33,474 nt of DNA, taken from contig JAFXPV010000050.1 in the NCBI GenBank assembly GCA_017527625.1, positions 1 through 33,474 on the forward strand. The letters run 5' to 3'. Shown here in pieces: positions 7,597 to 15,705 of the stretch. A program made the position numbers and the translations under genes. Each line of letters starts with the position of its first letter. Positions within the stretch are counted from its first letter, which is position 1. The notes beneath the pieces are model-generated. The model searched no databases, was not told the DNA's origin, and saw only the letters and a list, made by a program, of their open reading frames with translations. This DNA comes from Bacteroidales bacterium. Its GTDB lineage: Bacteria; Bacteroidota; Bacteroidia; Bacteroidales; UBA932.

Positions 7597-9390
7597 TCAA
7601 CTGTTGAAATGCTGGTGGATGGTCTGCGCCATCTTCTTGCCGACGGCGGCGGTGAGGTCTTCCAGTGAGGCCTTCTTGACGCGCGCTACACTCTTGAAGC
7701 GGCGGATGAGCTTGGCTTCAGTGGCCTCACCGACCCCCTCGATGTCGAGCAGCTCGCTGTGGATCTGACCTTTGCTGCGCAGCGAACGGTGGAAAGAGAT
7801 GCCGAAGCGGTGCGCCTCGTCGCGGATGTGCATCAGCACCTTCAGCGAGCTTGAATTGCGGTCGAGGAACAGCGGGTGCGGATCGCCGGGGACTATGATT
7901 TCCTCCATACGCTTGGCCAGGCCCACGATCTTGATACGGTCCTCGATGCCCAGCTCCTGCAGCGCCTCCAGTGCGCTGTGCAGCTGTCCCTTGCCGCCGT
8001 CCACCACTATCAGGTCCGGCAGGTCCTCGCCCTCGGCCAGCATACGGGAGTAGCGGCGGTTCAGCACCTCCTTCATCGAAGCGAAGTCGTTGGCCCCGAC
8101 CACCGTCTTTATCTTGAAATGGCGGTACTCCTTCTTGCTGGGCTTGCAGTCGCGGAAAACGACGCACGAAGCCACCGGATTTGTGCCCTGGATATTCGAG
8201 TTGTCGAAGCACTCCATATGGCGCGGCGCCACATCCATTCCGAGGTCCTTCTGAAGCACTGCCACCAGCCGCTGCTGATGCTCCTCGGGATGCAGATGCT
8301 CCTCCTGCTTGAGCTTGTCGGCCTTCATTGCGGCGGCGTTGCGGCGGCTGAGCTCCATCAGAGCCGCCTTGTCGCCCTTCAGCGGGATATGCACGTTGTG
8401 CCCCTCGAAATCGCCCTCCGGCAGGAACGGCACCACCACCTCCTTCGACAGGGCGCCGAAGCGGCTGACCATCTCCGCCATAAAAAGCCCAAGCAGGCGC
8501 TCCGGAGTCTCTTCGATGCGGCTGCGCAGTTCCATATTGAAGGACTGTACGATGCAGCCTCCCTTCACTCTCAAAAAGTTGCAATAGGCGTCGCCCGCCT
8601 CCTCCACAATAGAGAATACATCCACCTCGTCGATGGAAGCACTGACGACAAGACTCTTGGCGTAGTGACGCTCGAGCAGCTGCACCCTTTCCTTGTAGAC
8701 ATTGGCCTGCTCGAAGCGCAGCTCGGCGGCCGCAGCCTCCATCGCAGCCTTGTTCTCCCTGATGATCTGGGCCACCCCGCCCTTCAGGATGGCGGTGACT
8801 GCGTCTATCTGCTCATTGTAGGCCTCCTCTGATATCTGGCCGACGCAGGGCGCGGCACATTTGCCCAGATGGGCGTTGAGACACTTCTTGAACTTGCCAG
8901 CCGCGATACCCTCGGCATTGAGGGCCAGCTTGCAGTCCCTCAGCTGATACAGGGCGCCGAACAGGTCCAGCAGCGAGTGGGCGTACGTAGCCGAGCTGTA
9001 CGGCCCGAAGTAGCGCGACCCGTCCTTGACGAAACGCCGGGTCAGGAACACTCTCGGGAAAGGCTCGTTCTTGATGCATATCCAGGGATATGTCTTGCCG
9101 TCTTTCAGAAGGATGTTGTAGCGGGGCTGGAGCTCCTTGATGAGGTTGTTCTCCAGCAGGAAGGCATCCTCCTCGGAAGCCACGACAGTGTGCATCAGGT
9201 CGGCGATCTTGCTCACCATAGCCCGCGTCTTGCGGTCCAGCGACTCCGGCGGCCGGAAATACTGCGACACGCGGCGCTTGAGGTCCTTCGCCTTGCCGAC
9301 ATAGATCACCGTCCCTTCCTCGTTCAGAAAGCGGTAGACCCCGGGGGAATGGGGCAGATATTCGACTTTTTCACGGACTTCCATTTTCAT
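7597..9390 (-). CDS. uvrC: UvrABC system protein C (excinuclease subunit)
   Basis: Nucleotide excision repair endonuclease that makes both incisions around a lesion held by UvrB. From the ATG whose complement is at 9388-9390 the product is 597 residues, normal for UvrC. The frame stays open upstream to 9567, but that part translates an inverted-repeat element and does not look like protein. Domains in order: N-terminal GIY-YIG nuclease (HSPGVYRFL ... VIYVGKAKDLKRRV), a UVR motif near residues 205-240 (RFEQANVYKERVQLLERH), the RNase H-like second nuclease (CFDNSNIQGTNPVAS, IVVDGGKGQLHSA, HRFGISFHR), and tandem helix-hairpin-helix motifs at the C-terminus (IEGVGEATEAKLIRRF). A stand-alone gene, convergent with the PstS-like gene. 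Confidence 0.96.
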   Translation of the reverse strand: MKMEVREKVEYLPHSPGVYRFLNEEGTVIYVGKAKDLKRRVSQYFRPPESLDRKTRAMVSKIADLMHTVVASEEDAFLLENNLIKELQPRYNILLKDGKTYPWICIKNEPFPRVFLTRRFVKDGSRYFGPYSSATYAHSLLDLFGALYQLRDCKLALNAEGIAAGKFKKCLNAHLGKCAAPCVGQISEEAYNEQIDAVTAILKGGVAQIIRENKAAMEAAAAELRFEQANVYKERVQLLERHYAKSLVVSASIDEVDVFSIVEEAGDAYCNFLRVKGGCIVQSFNMELRSRIEETPERLLGLFMAEMVSRFGALSKEVVVPFLPEGDFEGHNVHIPLKGDKAALMELSRRNAAAMKADKLKQEEHLHPEEHQQRLVAVLQKDLGMDVAPRHMECFDNSNIQGTNPVASCVVFRDCKPSKKEYRHFKIKTVVGANDFASMKEVLNRRYSRMLAEGEDLPDLIVVDGGKGQLHSALEALQELGIEDRIKIVGLAKRMEEIIVPGDPHPLFLDRNSSSLKVLMHIRDEAHRFGISFHRSLRSKGQIHSELLDIEGVGEATEAKLIRRFKSVARVKKASLEDLTAAVGKKMAQTIHQHFNS

Positions 9391-9401
9391 ATTTGACAGC
9401 G

Positions 9402-9530
9402 TTGGGATCTTTGGTTTATTGGAAAGAGAGGACCCTAGCCACCCTCGGCTGATAGAGGGAGGGGCCCACGCGCAGCGTGGGAGGGAGACGCGAAGCGTCG
9501 GTCCGAACGGCAATAAACCAAAGATCCCAA
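9402..9530. repeat. Palindromic intergenic element with multi-arm fold (element A)
   Basis: A perfect 20-bp inverted repeat, TTGGGATCTTTGGTTTATTG at 9402-9421 and its exact complement at 9511-9530, encloses 89 bases. Inside are GGACC/GGTCC (9430-9434/9500-9504) and three short hairpins: CCCTC/GAGGG (9442-9446/9455-9459), CCCACG/CGTGGG (9465-9470/9476-9481) and GACGC/GCGTC (9487-9491/9495-9499). The whole can fold as a long outer stem with a three-hairpin head. It sits between divergent uvrC and the metallopeptidase gene, 11 bases upstream of the uvrC start. It may be a MITE/REP-like element or a structured RNA; no coding signal. Confidence 0.8.
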
Positions 9531-9574
9531 AGAGGACTGCACTATACAAATGTAGGGAATTTCCCAATATTTCT

Positions 9575-9582
9575 TACTTTTG
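9575..9582 (+). promoter_or_regulatory. Candidate Bacteroidota -7 box (TAnnTTTG)
   Basis: TACTTTTG lies 10 bases before the ATG at 9593, so a transcript from it would be nearly leaderless. No clear -33 element is visible. It is just outside element A. Confidence 0.35.
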
Positions 9583-9592
9583 TGATTTGCAC

Positions 9593-12553
9593 ATGAAGGG
9601 ACACATCCACAGAATAGCCAGAATCGCAGCCGCAGTCATCCTTCTGACGGCTCTGTTCCCCTGCCGCCAGGCTATGGCGCAGTATTACACCCTCGGCTCC
9701 GACCCGTCGTTCGTGCAGTGGAACAAGATGAAGTCCGCCCACTTCAGCATCGTCTACCCCAACTATATGGACTCTGTGGCGCGAGTCTACCTTTACAACT
9801 TCGAGCGCAACCGCAACCTCACCAACGAGGGTATGGGCGTCGAGATGGTCAACATCCCGCTCGTGCTGCATCCATACACATCGCTGAGCAACGCCACCGT
9901 CGTGTGGGCTCCCAAGAGGGTGGACATCTTCTCCACCCCGGAATTCAAGGGCGGCTACGCGCAGAGCTGGGAGACCCAGCTGTCGCTGCACGAAGCCAGG
10001 CACATCGACCAGATGACCCACTACACCAAAGGCTTCTTCAAGTTCCTGTACTACCTGATGGGCGAGCAGTCTTCCGGCCTCGGAGTCGGTATGTACCCTT
10101 CCGGCTGGTTCCTCGAAGGTGACGCCGTGCAGAACGAGACCAACTTCAGCAAGGTAGGCCGCGGCCGCGACCCGGACTTCCTGATGGACATAAAGGCCTC
10201 CATTATGGAGGGAGAGAACAGCAGCTACGACAACTGGAGATACGGATCCTACCGCAATTACTCTCCCGACAAGTACACCCTGGGCTACCTTATGCACTCC
10301 ACGGCGATGTACTACAGCGACAACTACTACTATCCCGGCCAGATACTGAATGCCTGGACCCACGAAGTCCTCAATCTCGGTATCTACAACGTCGCCTTTA
10401 TGCGCTACTCCAACAACACGGCCCGAAAGCACTTCCGTTCGGGAGTCAAGCTGTTCCGCGAGTACTTCCGCCAGGACCTGGAGCAGCGCGGCCCTGTGAA
10501 CTACACCGAGTGGCTGAGCAACAACCCCAACAATTACTATACGACATACCATTCACCCATACCGATGCCCGACGGCAACCTGTATGTCGTGAAAGCAGGA
10601 TATGAGGACTACAGCCAGCTCGTCGCCATCGACGCCGACGGCAATGAGAAGCTGGTCCGCCCCTTCGCAGCCGCAGGCCGCGTCAGCCAGCTCAAGCCAT
10701 CTTCGGACCACAGCCTGATGTGGAGTGAAATCATCCCCGACGAACGCTGGGAACTCAAGGACTACTCCATCATCAGGGAGTATGACATCAACACCCGCAA
10801 GGTGCGCAACATCACCGCCGGCACGCGCTACTACAACCCGGCCTTCACTTTTGCGGGCGACCTCATCTCAGTGACTGAATACCCCCTGCAGGGCTGCTCC
10901 AACCTCGTCATCATCAACCGCACCGACGGCAGCAGGGTTGCGACCGTGCGAGCCGCCAAAAACGGCCAGATCAAGCATACCGTATGGGTCGGGGAAAGGA
11001 TGTACGCAGGCATCGTGACTGACGACGGATGGGGGCTGTACTCCATCAGCCTGGAGGATATCTCCCGGGGCCTGGGAGTCGACGCCTGGCGCTGCGATAT
11101 TCCTGACCAGACCCGCACCATCCTCAACCTCAACAATTTCGGAGAAGACATCGTGTTCCAGACCGACCTGGACGGCGTGACAAACCTATACAGCTACTCT
11201 CCCGCCAAATCCACAGTCACGAAGCTGACCAACGTGCCTTACGGCGCCTTCTCTCCCTACTATGACGACGAGAGCAATATGCTCTACTACACATACTACG
11301 ACAACAAGGGCTATCATCCCGTGCGCACCCCGGCCGATTCGCTGGTCAACACCAGGGCGGATATGGACAAGCCTTACAGCTACTACTTCGCCGATTACTT
11401 CTCGGATATGGCCCTTTCGCACGTCACCCCGATGTCCGAAGAGGCCCAGGCGCAGCTGAAAGACTCCATAGAGACCATCCAGCCCAAGCGCTTCAGCAAG
11501 ACCGCCGACCTGTTCCACATCCATTCGTGGGCCCCGCTCTATTTCAGCGTCAACCGCATTATGGACCTTAGCTACGAGCAGTACTACCAGCTCGCAGCCC
11601 CGGGAGCCACGATACTGATGCAGAACCTGCTGGGCACGGCGGAAACCCAGCTGGGCTATTCCTACCACAGAGGCTTCCACGCAGGCCACCTGCATTTCGT
11701 GTACAACGGCCTCTACCCCGCCTTCGAGCTGTCGGTGGACTACAACGACCGCAACAAGCACATTATCCGGGTGCAGGAAAAGGACGGGAGTATGTTTTCG
11801 ACCATCGACACGACCGGCAAGTCGGCCCTCGAACTCTCCTCAAGGATGTACATCCCCATCAACCTCGGCCGCAGCGGCATCAACAGCGGCCTCATCCCCG
11901 AGGTTGAATTCAACTATACCAACGACGTCATCGAGTATTCCGGCAAGAAGTCTCATTACAATATGGACTTCCAGTACGGCATCCGCTACTACAGGATGCT
12001 GCCCCAGACCAAGACGGCCCTGATGCCGAGGCTCGGTGTAGGCGTCGAATTCCGCGGCTCATACGCCAAGGGCAACCTCAACAACTCCGGCCTGCTCGGA
12101 TATATGCACGCCTACGGCTATCTGCCCGGCATCACCAAGCAGCAGGGATTCAAGCTTGACGTGGAATACCAGTACCAGACCGGCGACGGCAACAACGGCT
12201 CCATCACCAACCTCGCCAAGATGCCGAGGGGCTACCAGTCCTACATCCTGCGCGACTACGCGAAACTGTCGGTGGACTATGCCCTGCCCATCTACATAGG
12301 CGACCTTCAGCCGACCACCCTGTTCTATTTTATGCGCATCAACCTGATTCCCTTCGTCGACTGCGCGATAGACAACCTCCGCAGCGACAACAAGGTGCAC
12401 CTTTGGTCATACGGCAGTTCGGCCACCCTGCAGGGCCACTTCTTCCGCATCGGTGCCGAACTGCAGCTGGGTGTGCGCTGGAGCCGCTACCTCGATGTGC
12501 CCACGGGCTTGTGGAAAAACAATTTCCAATTCATCACCTCATATAAACTGTAA
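9593..12553 (+). CDS. Secreted/outer-membrane protein with gluzincin-type metallopeptidase motif, beta-propeller and C-terminal barrel
   Basis: 986 residues from ATG 9593. The open frame extends back to 9419 through element A, but the signal peptide MKGHIHRIARIAAAVILLTA...AMAQ defines the real start. Residues 133-137 are HEARH (HExxH zinc motif), followed by WFLEGDA with E175 about 40 residues on, the arrangement of MA-clan gluzincins where a downstream Glu is the third ligand. Residues about 360-660 contain repeated TolB/WD40-like strands (for example NLYVVKAGYEDYSQLVAIDADGN). The last about 300 residues are amphipathic strands ending FITSYKL, as in OM barrels. I infer a membrane-anchored peptidase; the substrate is unknown. 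The next gene, pnuC, starts 6 bases later and may be cotranscribed. Confidence 0.82.
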   Translation: MKGHIHRIARIAAAVILLTALFPCRQAMAQYYTLGSDPSFVQWNKMKSAHFSIVYPNYMDSVARVYLYNFERNRNLTNEGMGVEMVNIPLVLHPYTSLSNATVVWAPKRVDIFSTPEFKGGYAQSWETQLSLHEARHIDQMTHYTKGFFKFLYYLMGEQSSGLGVGMYPSGWFLEGDAVQNETNFSKVGRGRDPDFLMDIKASIMEGENSSYDNWRYGSYRNYSPDKYTLGYLMHSTAMYYSDNYYYPGQILNAWTHEVLNLGIYNVAFMRYSNNTARKHFRSGVKLFREYFRQDLEQRGPVNYTEWLSNNPNNYYTTYHSPIPMPDGNLYVVKAGYEDYSQLVAIDADGNEKLVRPFAAAGRVSQLKPSSDHSLMWSEIIPDERWELKDYSIIREYDINTRKVRNITAGTRYYNPAFTFAGDLISVTEYPLQGCSNLVIINRTDGSRVATVRAAKNGQIKHTVWVGERMYAGIVTDDGWGLYSISLEDISRGLGVDAWRCDIPDQTRTILNLNNFGEDIVFQTDLDGVTNLYSYSPAKSTVTKLTNVPYGAFSPYYDDESNMLYYTYYDNKGYHPVRTPADSLVNTRADMDKPYSYYFADYFSDMALSHVTPMSEEAQAQLKDSIETIQPKRFSKTADLFHIHSWAPLYFSVNRIMDLSYEQYYQLAAPGATILMQNLLGTAETQLGYSYHRGFHAGHLHFVYNGLYPAFELSVDYNDRNKHIIRVQEKDGSMFSTIDTTGKSALELSSRMYIPINLGRSGINSGLIPEVEFNYTNDVIEYSGKKSHYNMDFQYGIRYYRMLPQTKTALMPRLGVGVEFRGSYAKGNLNNSGLLGYMHAYGYLPGITKQQGFKLDVEYQYQTGDGNNGSITNLAKMPRGYQSYILRDYAKLSVDYALPIYIGDLQPTTLFYFMRINLIPFVDCAIDNLRSDNKVHLWSYGSSATLQGHFFRIGAELQLGVRWSRYLDVPTGLWKNNFQFITSYKL

Positions 12554-12559
12554 CAGAAA

Positions 12560-13264
12560 ATGGCTAAGAAACATCTGCTCGGACCTTTCGACTGGTTCCT
12601 GCTGGTCGGCATAGTGGCCTGCAACGTCATCAACTCCATAATGACGAACAGTTTCGACATCATCGGCACGATATCATCGGTCGCCGGCATTGTGTGCGTA
12701 GTGCTTTGCGCCAACGGCAGCATAGTCAACTATCTCTTCGGACTGATCAATGTCACCCTCTACGCCTACATCTGCTACAAGAGCCAGCTGTGGGGCGCAG
12801 CAGCCCTCAACGGACTGTACTACACCCCTATGCAGTTCATCGGATTCTTCCAGTGGCGCAAGCGTATGCAGAGCGGCCAGAGCACTCTGGTGGTTCCGCG
12901 CAAGATGGGAGCCAAGGGCCGCATCTGGACAGGCGTGATCTGCGCTGTGGCCATCGTGGCCTGCTCGCTGATCCTCGTGAAGGCTGGCGATGCACAGCCC
13001 TGGCAGGACGGCGCCAGCACGATGCTCTGTGTGATTGCGATGATCCTTATGGTGAAGGCTTATATGGAGCAGTGGGTGCTCTGGAACCTCTCGAACGGCC
13101 TGTTCCTGGCTATGTGGGTAGCCTTGCTCATCAAGGGTGAGCCGCACTCAGGCCCTATGGTGATTATGTGGACCTTCTACCTCATCAATTCAATCAGAGG
13201 CCAGATTGAGTGGAAGAAGATGGTTGACCGGCAAGAACAGCCTGCAGATACTGCAGAAGAATAG
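12560..13264 (+). CDS. pnuC: PnuC-family nicotinamide riboside transporter
   Basis: 234 residues with about seven hydrophobic helices and the family pattern of paired aromatic/Asn residues: INSIMTNSFDIIGTISSVAG, NYLFGLINVTLYAYICYKSQ, LNGLYYTPMQFIGFFQWRKR, and YMEQWVLWNLSNGLFLAMW. PnuC proteins are facilitators for uptake of nicotinamide riboside (or another vitamin such as thiamine in PnuT relatives) in the inner membrane. No THI element or nadR is seen beside it, so the vitamin cannot be assigned. The last 71 bases overlap the 3' end of the convergent gene on the minus strand. Confidence 0.9.
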   Translation: MAKKHLLGPFDWFLLVGIVACNVINSIMTNSFDIIGTISSVAGIVCVVLCANGSIVNYLFGLINVTLYAYICYKSQLWGAAALNGLYYTPMQFIGFFQWRKRMQSGQSTLVVPRKMGAKGRIWTGVICAVAIVACSLILVKAGDAQPWQDGASTMLCVIAMILMVKAYMEQWVLWNLSNGLFLAMWVALLIKGEPHSGPMVIMWTFYLINSIRGQIEWKKMVDRQEQPADTAEE

Positions 13265-14174
13265 ACGTGTCCACATCTTTGAAGACCACCTTTTTGTCTT
13301 TATCCAGCAGATAGAGCGACGGTATAGCGCGCAGATTGTACAGGCCCGCTCCGACGGCGAGGTCCTGGTCGTAGCCGTTGTACCAGTTGTCAGGATAGAC
13401 CGGGGCGTAGGCGTGCCACTGCGACAGGTCTTCATCGGGATAGACATTGACGACGGCAAGGACGCCGGCCGCAATGGCTCCGTTCAGGTCCGGCAGGGAC
13501 GACAGCTGGTCGATGACGGCCTTGCAGTCTTCACAGCCGGGATTTGAGAAAAACAGGATGATGTTGTCGGCCTGCACGTCGTAAAGCCTCATCTTCCTGC
13601 CGTTGCGAAGGGTGAAAGCAAAATCGGCCGCAGGCGTGCCGACACGGTTCAGCTTCAACCTCGGCAGCAGGGCCGCAGCGTCGGCCTTCTCGTCGTCGCT
13701 TGTGAACCTGGAAACGACTTTCGCCTCCTCCACGGGGATATACATCTCTTCGTTGCGCAGGGGCGAGTTGGGATTATACAGGAAAGCGTCGCTGATAGAC
13801 GTAATCGTCTCAAAGAAGTTGCCGGCGGGGTCGGCCTCAGTCATCTTCTCGGCCTTGGCCATCAGATCCTGCTGCGCCTGCAGGCACTTCTTCGTATCAG
13901 CCATCATAAGATATGTCGCATAGTCGGTGAAGGCCTTCGAGAAGGCATCTTTGGTCACTCCGCCGACCAGGGACGTATCCCTCGAATAGACTCTGTCCTC
14001 GCTGAAGAACGGCTGCCAGAAATGCGATACCATATAGTTGGCATATTCCTGTCCCGTCGAGATCATTGAGGGAACCTTGGGCATAGGGAAAGGCTGGGGA
14101 CCGATCTTTTCCTTGCAGGAAGGAGCTGCAAGTGCTGCTAACAAAGCTATGATGATTATGCTGCGTCGGGTCAT
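13194..14174 (-). CDS. DUF5106 / thioredoxin-fold lipoprotein
   Basis: 326 residues. Signal peptide with lipobox APS-C (Cys20). Residues about 25-170 are helical and match the layout of DUF5106 regions that precede thioredoxin domains in Bacteroidota. Residues about 175-310 form a TlpA/thioredoxin-like domain: VGTPAADFAFTLRNG, then NPGCEDCKAV with a CxxC pair at 214/217, and the cis-proline loop RAIPSLYLLD. It probably acts as a periplasm-facing thiol oxidoreductase tethered to a membrane. Its 3' end overlaps pnuC by 71 bp tail to tail. Confidence 0.88.
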   Translation of the reverse strand: MTRRSIIIIALLAALAAPSCKEKIGPQPFPMPKVPSMISTGQEYANYMVSHFWQPFFSEDRVYSRDTSLVGGVTKDAFSKAFTDYATYLMMADTKKCLQAQQDLMAKAEKMTEADPAGNFFETITSISDAFLYNPNSPLRNEEMYIPVEEAKVVSRFTSDDEKADAAALLPRLKLNRVGTPAADFAFTLRNGRKMRLYDVQADNIILFFSNPGCEDCKAVIDQLSSLPDLNGAIAAGVLAVVNVYPDEDLSQWHAYAPVYPDNWYNGYDQDLAVGAGLYNLRAIPSLYLLDKDKKVVFKDVDTSILLQYLQAVLAGQPSSSTQSGL

Positions 14175-14209
14175 ATCAGACAGGAATTAACCGGGTAATA
14201 AAAAATTGC

Positions 14210-14217
14210 TATATTTG
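14210..14217 (+). promoter_or_regulatory. Candidate Bacteroidota -7 box
   Basis: TATATTTG, an exact TAnnTTTG match, lies 33 bases upstream of the ATG at 14251. Spacing fits a short 5' leader. No clear -33 box. Confidence 0.5.
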
Positions 14218-14250
14218 CCGTCGAAATTAATTAACTAAACCCAAAAAACA

Positions 14251-14724
14251 ATGAAGAAACTTATTATTGCAATCTCTGTATTGTTTTTGTCTCTGACTGT
14301 TGCACAGGCTCAGCCCTACAAAGCTGCCTTCGGTCTTGAAGGTGGTTGGGGTGGCGTAGGTGTTACCTACAAACAGTTCACCGGCCCGTCAAACTTCTTT
14401 GACTACAAAGCCAACCTCCGTTTCGGAAAAGGTTACACCAGCATTCTGGTAACTGATACTTTCGATTGGAACGTTCCTATCACCGGCGGTCTGCAGTTCT
14501 TCTATGGACTTGGTGTCGGTGTTGGTGCCACTTTCGCAAATGCCTCTGTATTCCAGGCAGCCGTTTTCGGAAACCTCGGTCTTGAGTATGCCTTCAGCGC
14601 CATTCCTTTCGCAATCTCTGTCGACTGGAACCCTGGCTACTATATGGCTATCGCCAATGGTGTCCACGGCTCTTTCGGTTGGGACCACTATGTAGCCAAC
14701 CTCGGCATCAAATACACCTTCTAA
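14251..14724 (+). CDS. Small outer-membrane beta-barrel protein
   Basis: 157 residues. A cleavable signal peptide (MKKLIIAISVLFLSLTVAQA) is followed by about eight short Gly/aromatic-rich amphipathic strands and a C-terminal GIKYTF ending in Phe, as expected for insertion by the BAM complex. The size suits an eight-stranded barrel of the OmpA/OmpX type. No ligand or partner can be read from the sequence. Monocistronic: its own promoter upstream and a terminator 17 bases after the stop. Confidence 0.82.
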   Translation: MKKLIIAISVLFLSLTVAQAQPYKAAFGLEGGWGGVGVTYKQFTGPSNFFDYKANLRFGKGYTSILVTDTFDWNVPITGGLQFFYGLGVGVGATFANASVFQAAVFGNLGLEYAFSAIPFAISVDWNPGYYMAIANGVHGSFGWDHYVANLGIKYTF

Positions 14725-14741
14725 TTCCTGAAGGGTATAAC

Positions 14742-14779
14742 AAAAAAGACTGGCCGCAAGCGTGGTCAGTCTTTTTTTT
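14742..14779 (+). terminator. Terminator of the small OM barrel gene
   Basis: Arms 14742-14757 (AAAAAAGACTGGCCGC) and 14762-14777 (GTGGTCAGTCTTTTTT) pair with two G-U wobbles around a 4-base loop, followed by Ts. Homologous to the terminator at 25586-25620, where the same wobbles are formed on the minus strand. Confidence 0.88.
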
Positions 14780-14823
14780 GCCGTGTCGACGCAAAACATA
14801 TCGCCGGATGACCTTGCTGCCCC

Positions 14824-14977
14824 AAACCCAACTTTCACGGATTGGCGCTACCCCCACTGCAGGCACCTCCAGAGGGTCCGTCGCAAATCCGTGGCACGAT
14901 TTCCTGCCACGGATTTATCCAATGTGCCCCACAATGCGCTGCAGGGCATGTCCGAAAAATCCGTGAAAGTTGGGTTT
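14824..14977. repeat. Palindromic intergenic element (element B)
   Basis: A perfect 20-bp inverted repeat, AAACCCAACTTTCACGGATT at 14824-14843 and its complement at 14958-14977, encloses 114 bases. Inside is a perfect 12-bp hairpin AAATCCGTGGCA (14885-14896) / TGCCACGGATTT (14905-14916) with an 8-base loop. The octamer AATCCGTG and its complement occur both in the outer arms and in the inner hairpin, so alternative pairings are possible. It lies between the terminator of the OM barrel gene and the 3' end of yidD. No convincing coding frame. Confidence 0.78.
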
Positions 14978-14984
14978 AAGCGAA

Positions 14985-15007
14985 AGCAAACAAAAAAGAC
15001 TGGCCGC
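14985..15007. repeat. Half copy of the terminator-type repeat
   Basis: These 23 bases are the exact reverse complement of 25606-25628, which is one arm plus tail of the groEL-side terminator. Here the partner arm is missing. Read on the minus strand just after yidD it gives a T-rich tail, so it may serve as a weak terminator. Confidence 0.6.
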
Positions 15008-15016
15008 AGGCGATTG

Positions 15017-15259
15017 TCAAGGCACGGGGTCGTAGCCGCTGCCGCCCCAGGGGTGACAGCGCAGAAGGCGGCGCAGGGCCAGCCAGCCGCCCTTGAAGAT
15101 GCCGTACTTGCTGATGGCTTCGTAGGCATACTGGCTGCAGGTGGGGGTGTAGCGGCAGTGGTTGCCGAGGTACGGCGAGATGCATATCTTGTAGAAGCGG
15201 ATGAGCTTCAGCGCCGGCCACGCAAAGACCTTCCGGACAGTGAGCAGCAGCTTATTCAT
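15017..15259 (-). CDS. yidD: Membrane protein insertion efficiency factor YidD
   Basis: 80 residues with the family signature [20 protein letters not shown] followed by CSQYAYEAI, then [23 protein letters not shown]. YidD is a small membrane-associated protein that aids YidC-dependent insertion. The three conserved cysteines are present. Its start overlaps the end of rnpA by 8 bases, consistent with translational coupling. Confidence 0.95.
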   Translation of the reverse strand: MNKLLLTVRKVFAWPALKLIRFYKICISPYLGNHCRYTPTCSQYAYEAISKYGIFKGGWLALRRLLRCHPWGGSGYDPVP

Positions 15260-15686
15260 TTCTTTCGTCCTGTAAAAGGGAGGTTTGCTGGGAGGGAGCG
15301 TCGCAGGGGGCGACTTTCGCGGCTACTGCACTGAAAGTTTCGACGATGGCCTTCTCGATGACGGCGTAGTCCAGCACTTCGGCCGGGCGGTAGAAGAACA
15401 GGAAATCGGCGGCGAAGCCTTCCGGCAGGCAGGCGCGGTTGAGGCGGATGGCCTCGCGGGTGCGGCGCTTGAGCAGATTGCGCTTCACTGCCCTCTTGAA
15501 ATTCCTCTTGGGCACGGACACGGCGAAACGGCAGCCGGCAGTCCCGCCTTGCGCGGCATTAGCCTCGCTCAGACGCCAGAAAACCTTGTAGACGGCATTG
15601 TAATGCGTGTTGCCACTGTCCATAAGAGCCTGGAAGGCCTTGCGATGATGCAGCCTGACGCTCTTGGGATATGACAGCGGAGCCAT
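15252..15686 (-). CDS. rnpA: Ribonuclease P protein component
   Basis: 144 residues; RnpA assists the RNase P RNA in 5' processing of tRNA precursors. The N-terminal [17 protein letters not shown], the [15 protein letters not shown] segment and the basic RNR-type helix [13 protein letters not shown] are characteristic, followed by DFLFFYRP. The usual partner rpmH is not next to it; the gene is preceded by a uroporphyrinogen-III synthase-like gene 19 bases upstream and overlaps yidD downstream. Confidence 0.94.
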   Translation of the reverse strand: MAPLSYPKSVRLHHRKAFQALMDSGNTHYNAVYKVFWRLSEANAAQGGTAGCRFAVSVPKRNFKRAVKRNLLKRRTREAIRLNRACLPEGFAADFLFFYRPAEVLDYAVIEKAIVETFSAVAAKVAPCDAPSQQTSLLQDERNE

Positions 15687-15705
15687 AGCGCGTGCCTCCT
15701 GCCGG

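Noticed and set aside
7727..8832. Long open frames (285 aa minus frame and 318 aa plus frame) within uvrC
   Set aside because: They lie in alternative frames of a well-supported uvrC with all domains intact; their low-complexity R/G/P/A- or L/H-rich translations are typical of GC-rich shadows.
9391..9592. N-terminal extensions of uvrC (to 9567) and of the metallopeptidase gene (from 9419)
   Set aside because: Both would translate the inverted-repeat element A, and both genes have clear natural starts (GIY-YIG domain start; signal peptide).
14888..14905. Second sigma-54-like TGGCAC motif in element B
   Set aside because: GG to GC spacing is 11 rather than 10 and the bases are fully explained as one arm of the inner hairpin.
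14762..15334. 190-codon plus-strand frame over element B, yidD and rnpA
   Set aside because: It crosses a palindromic element and runs antisense to two confident genes; no start context or family resemblance.
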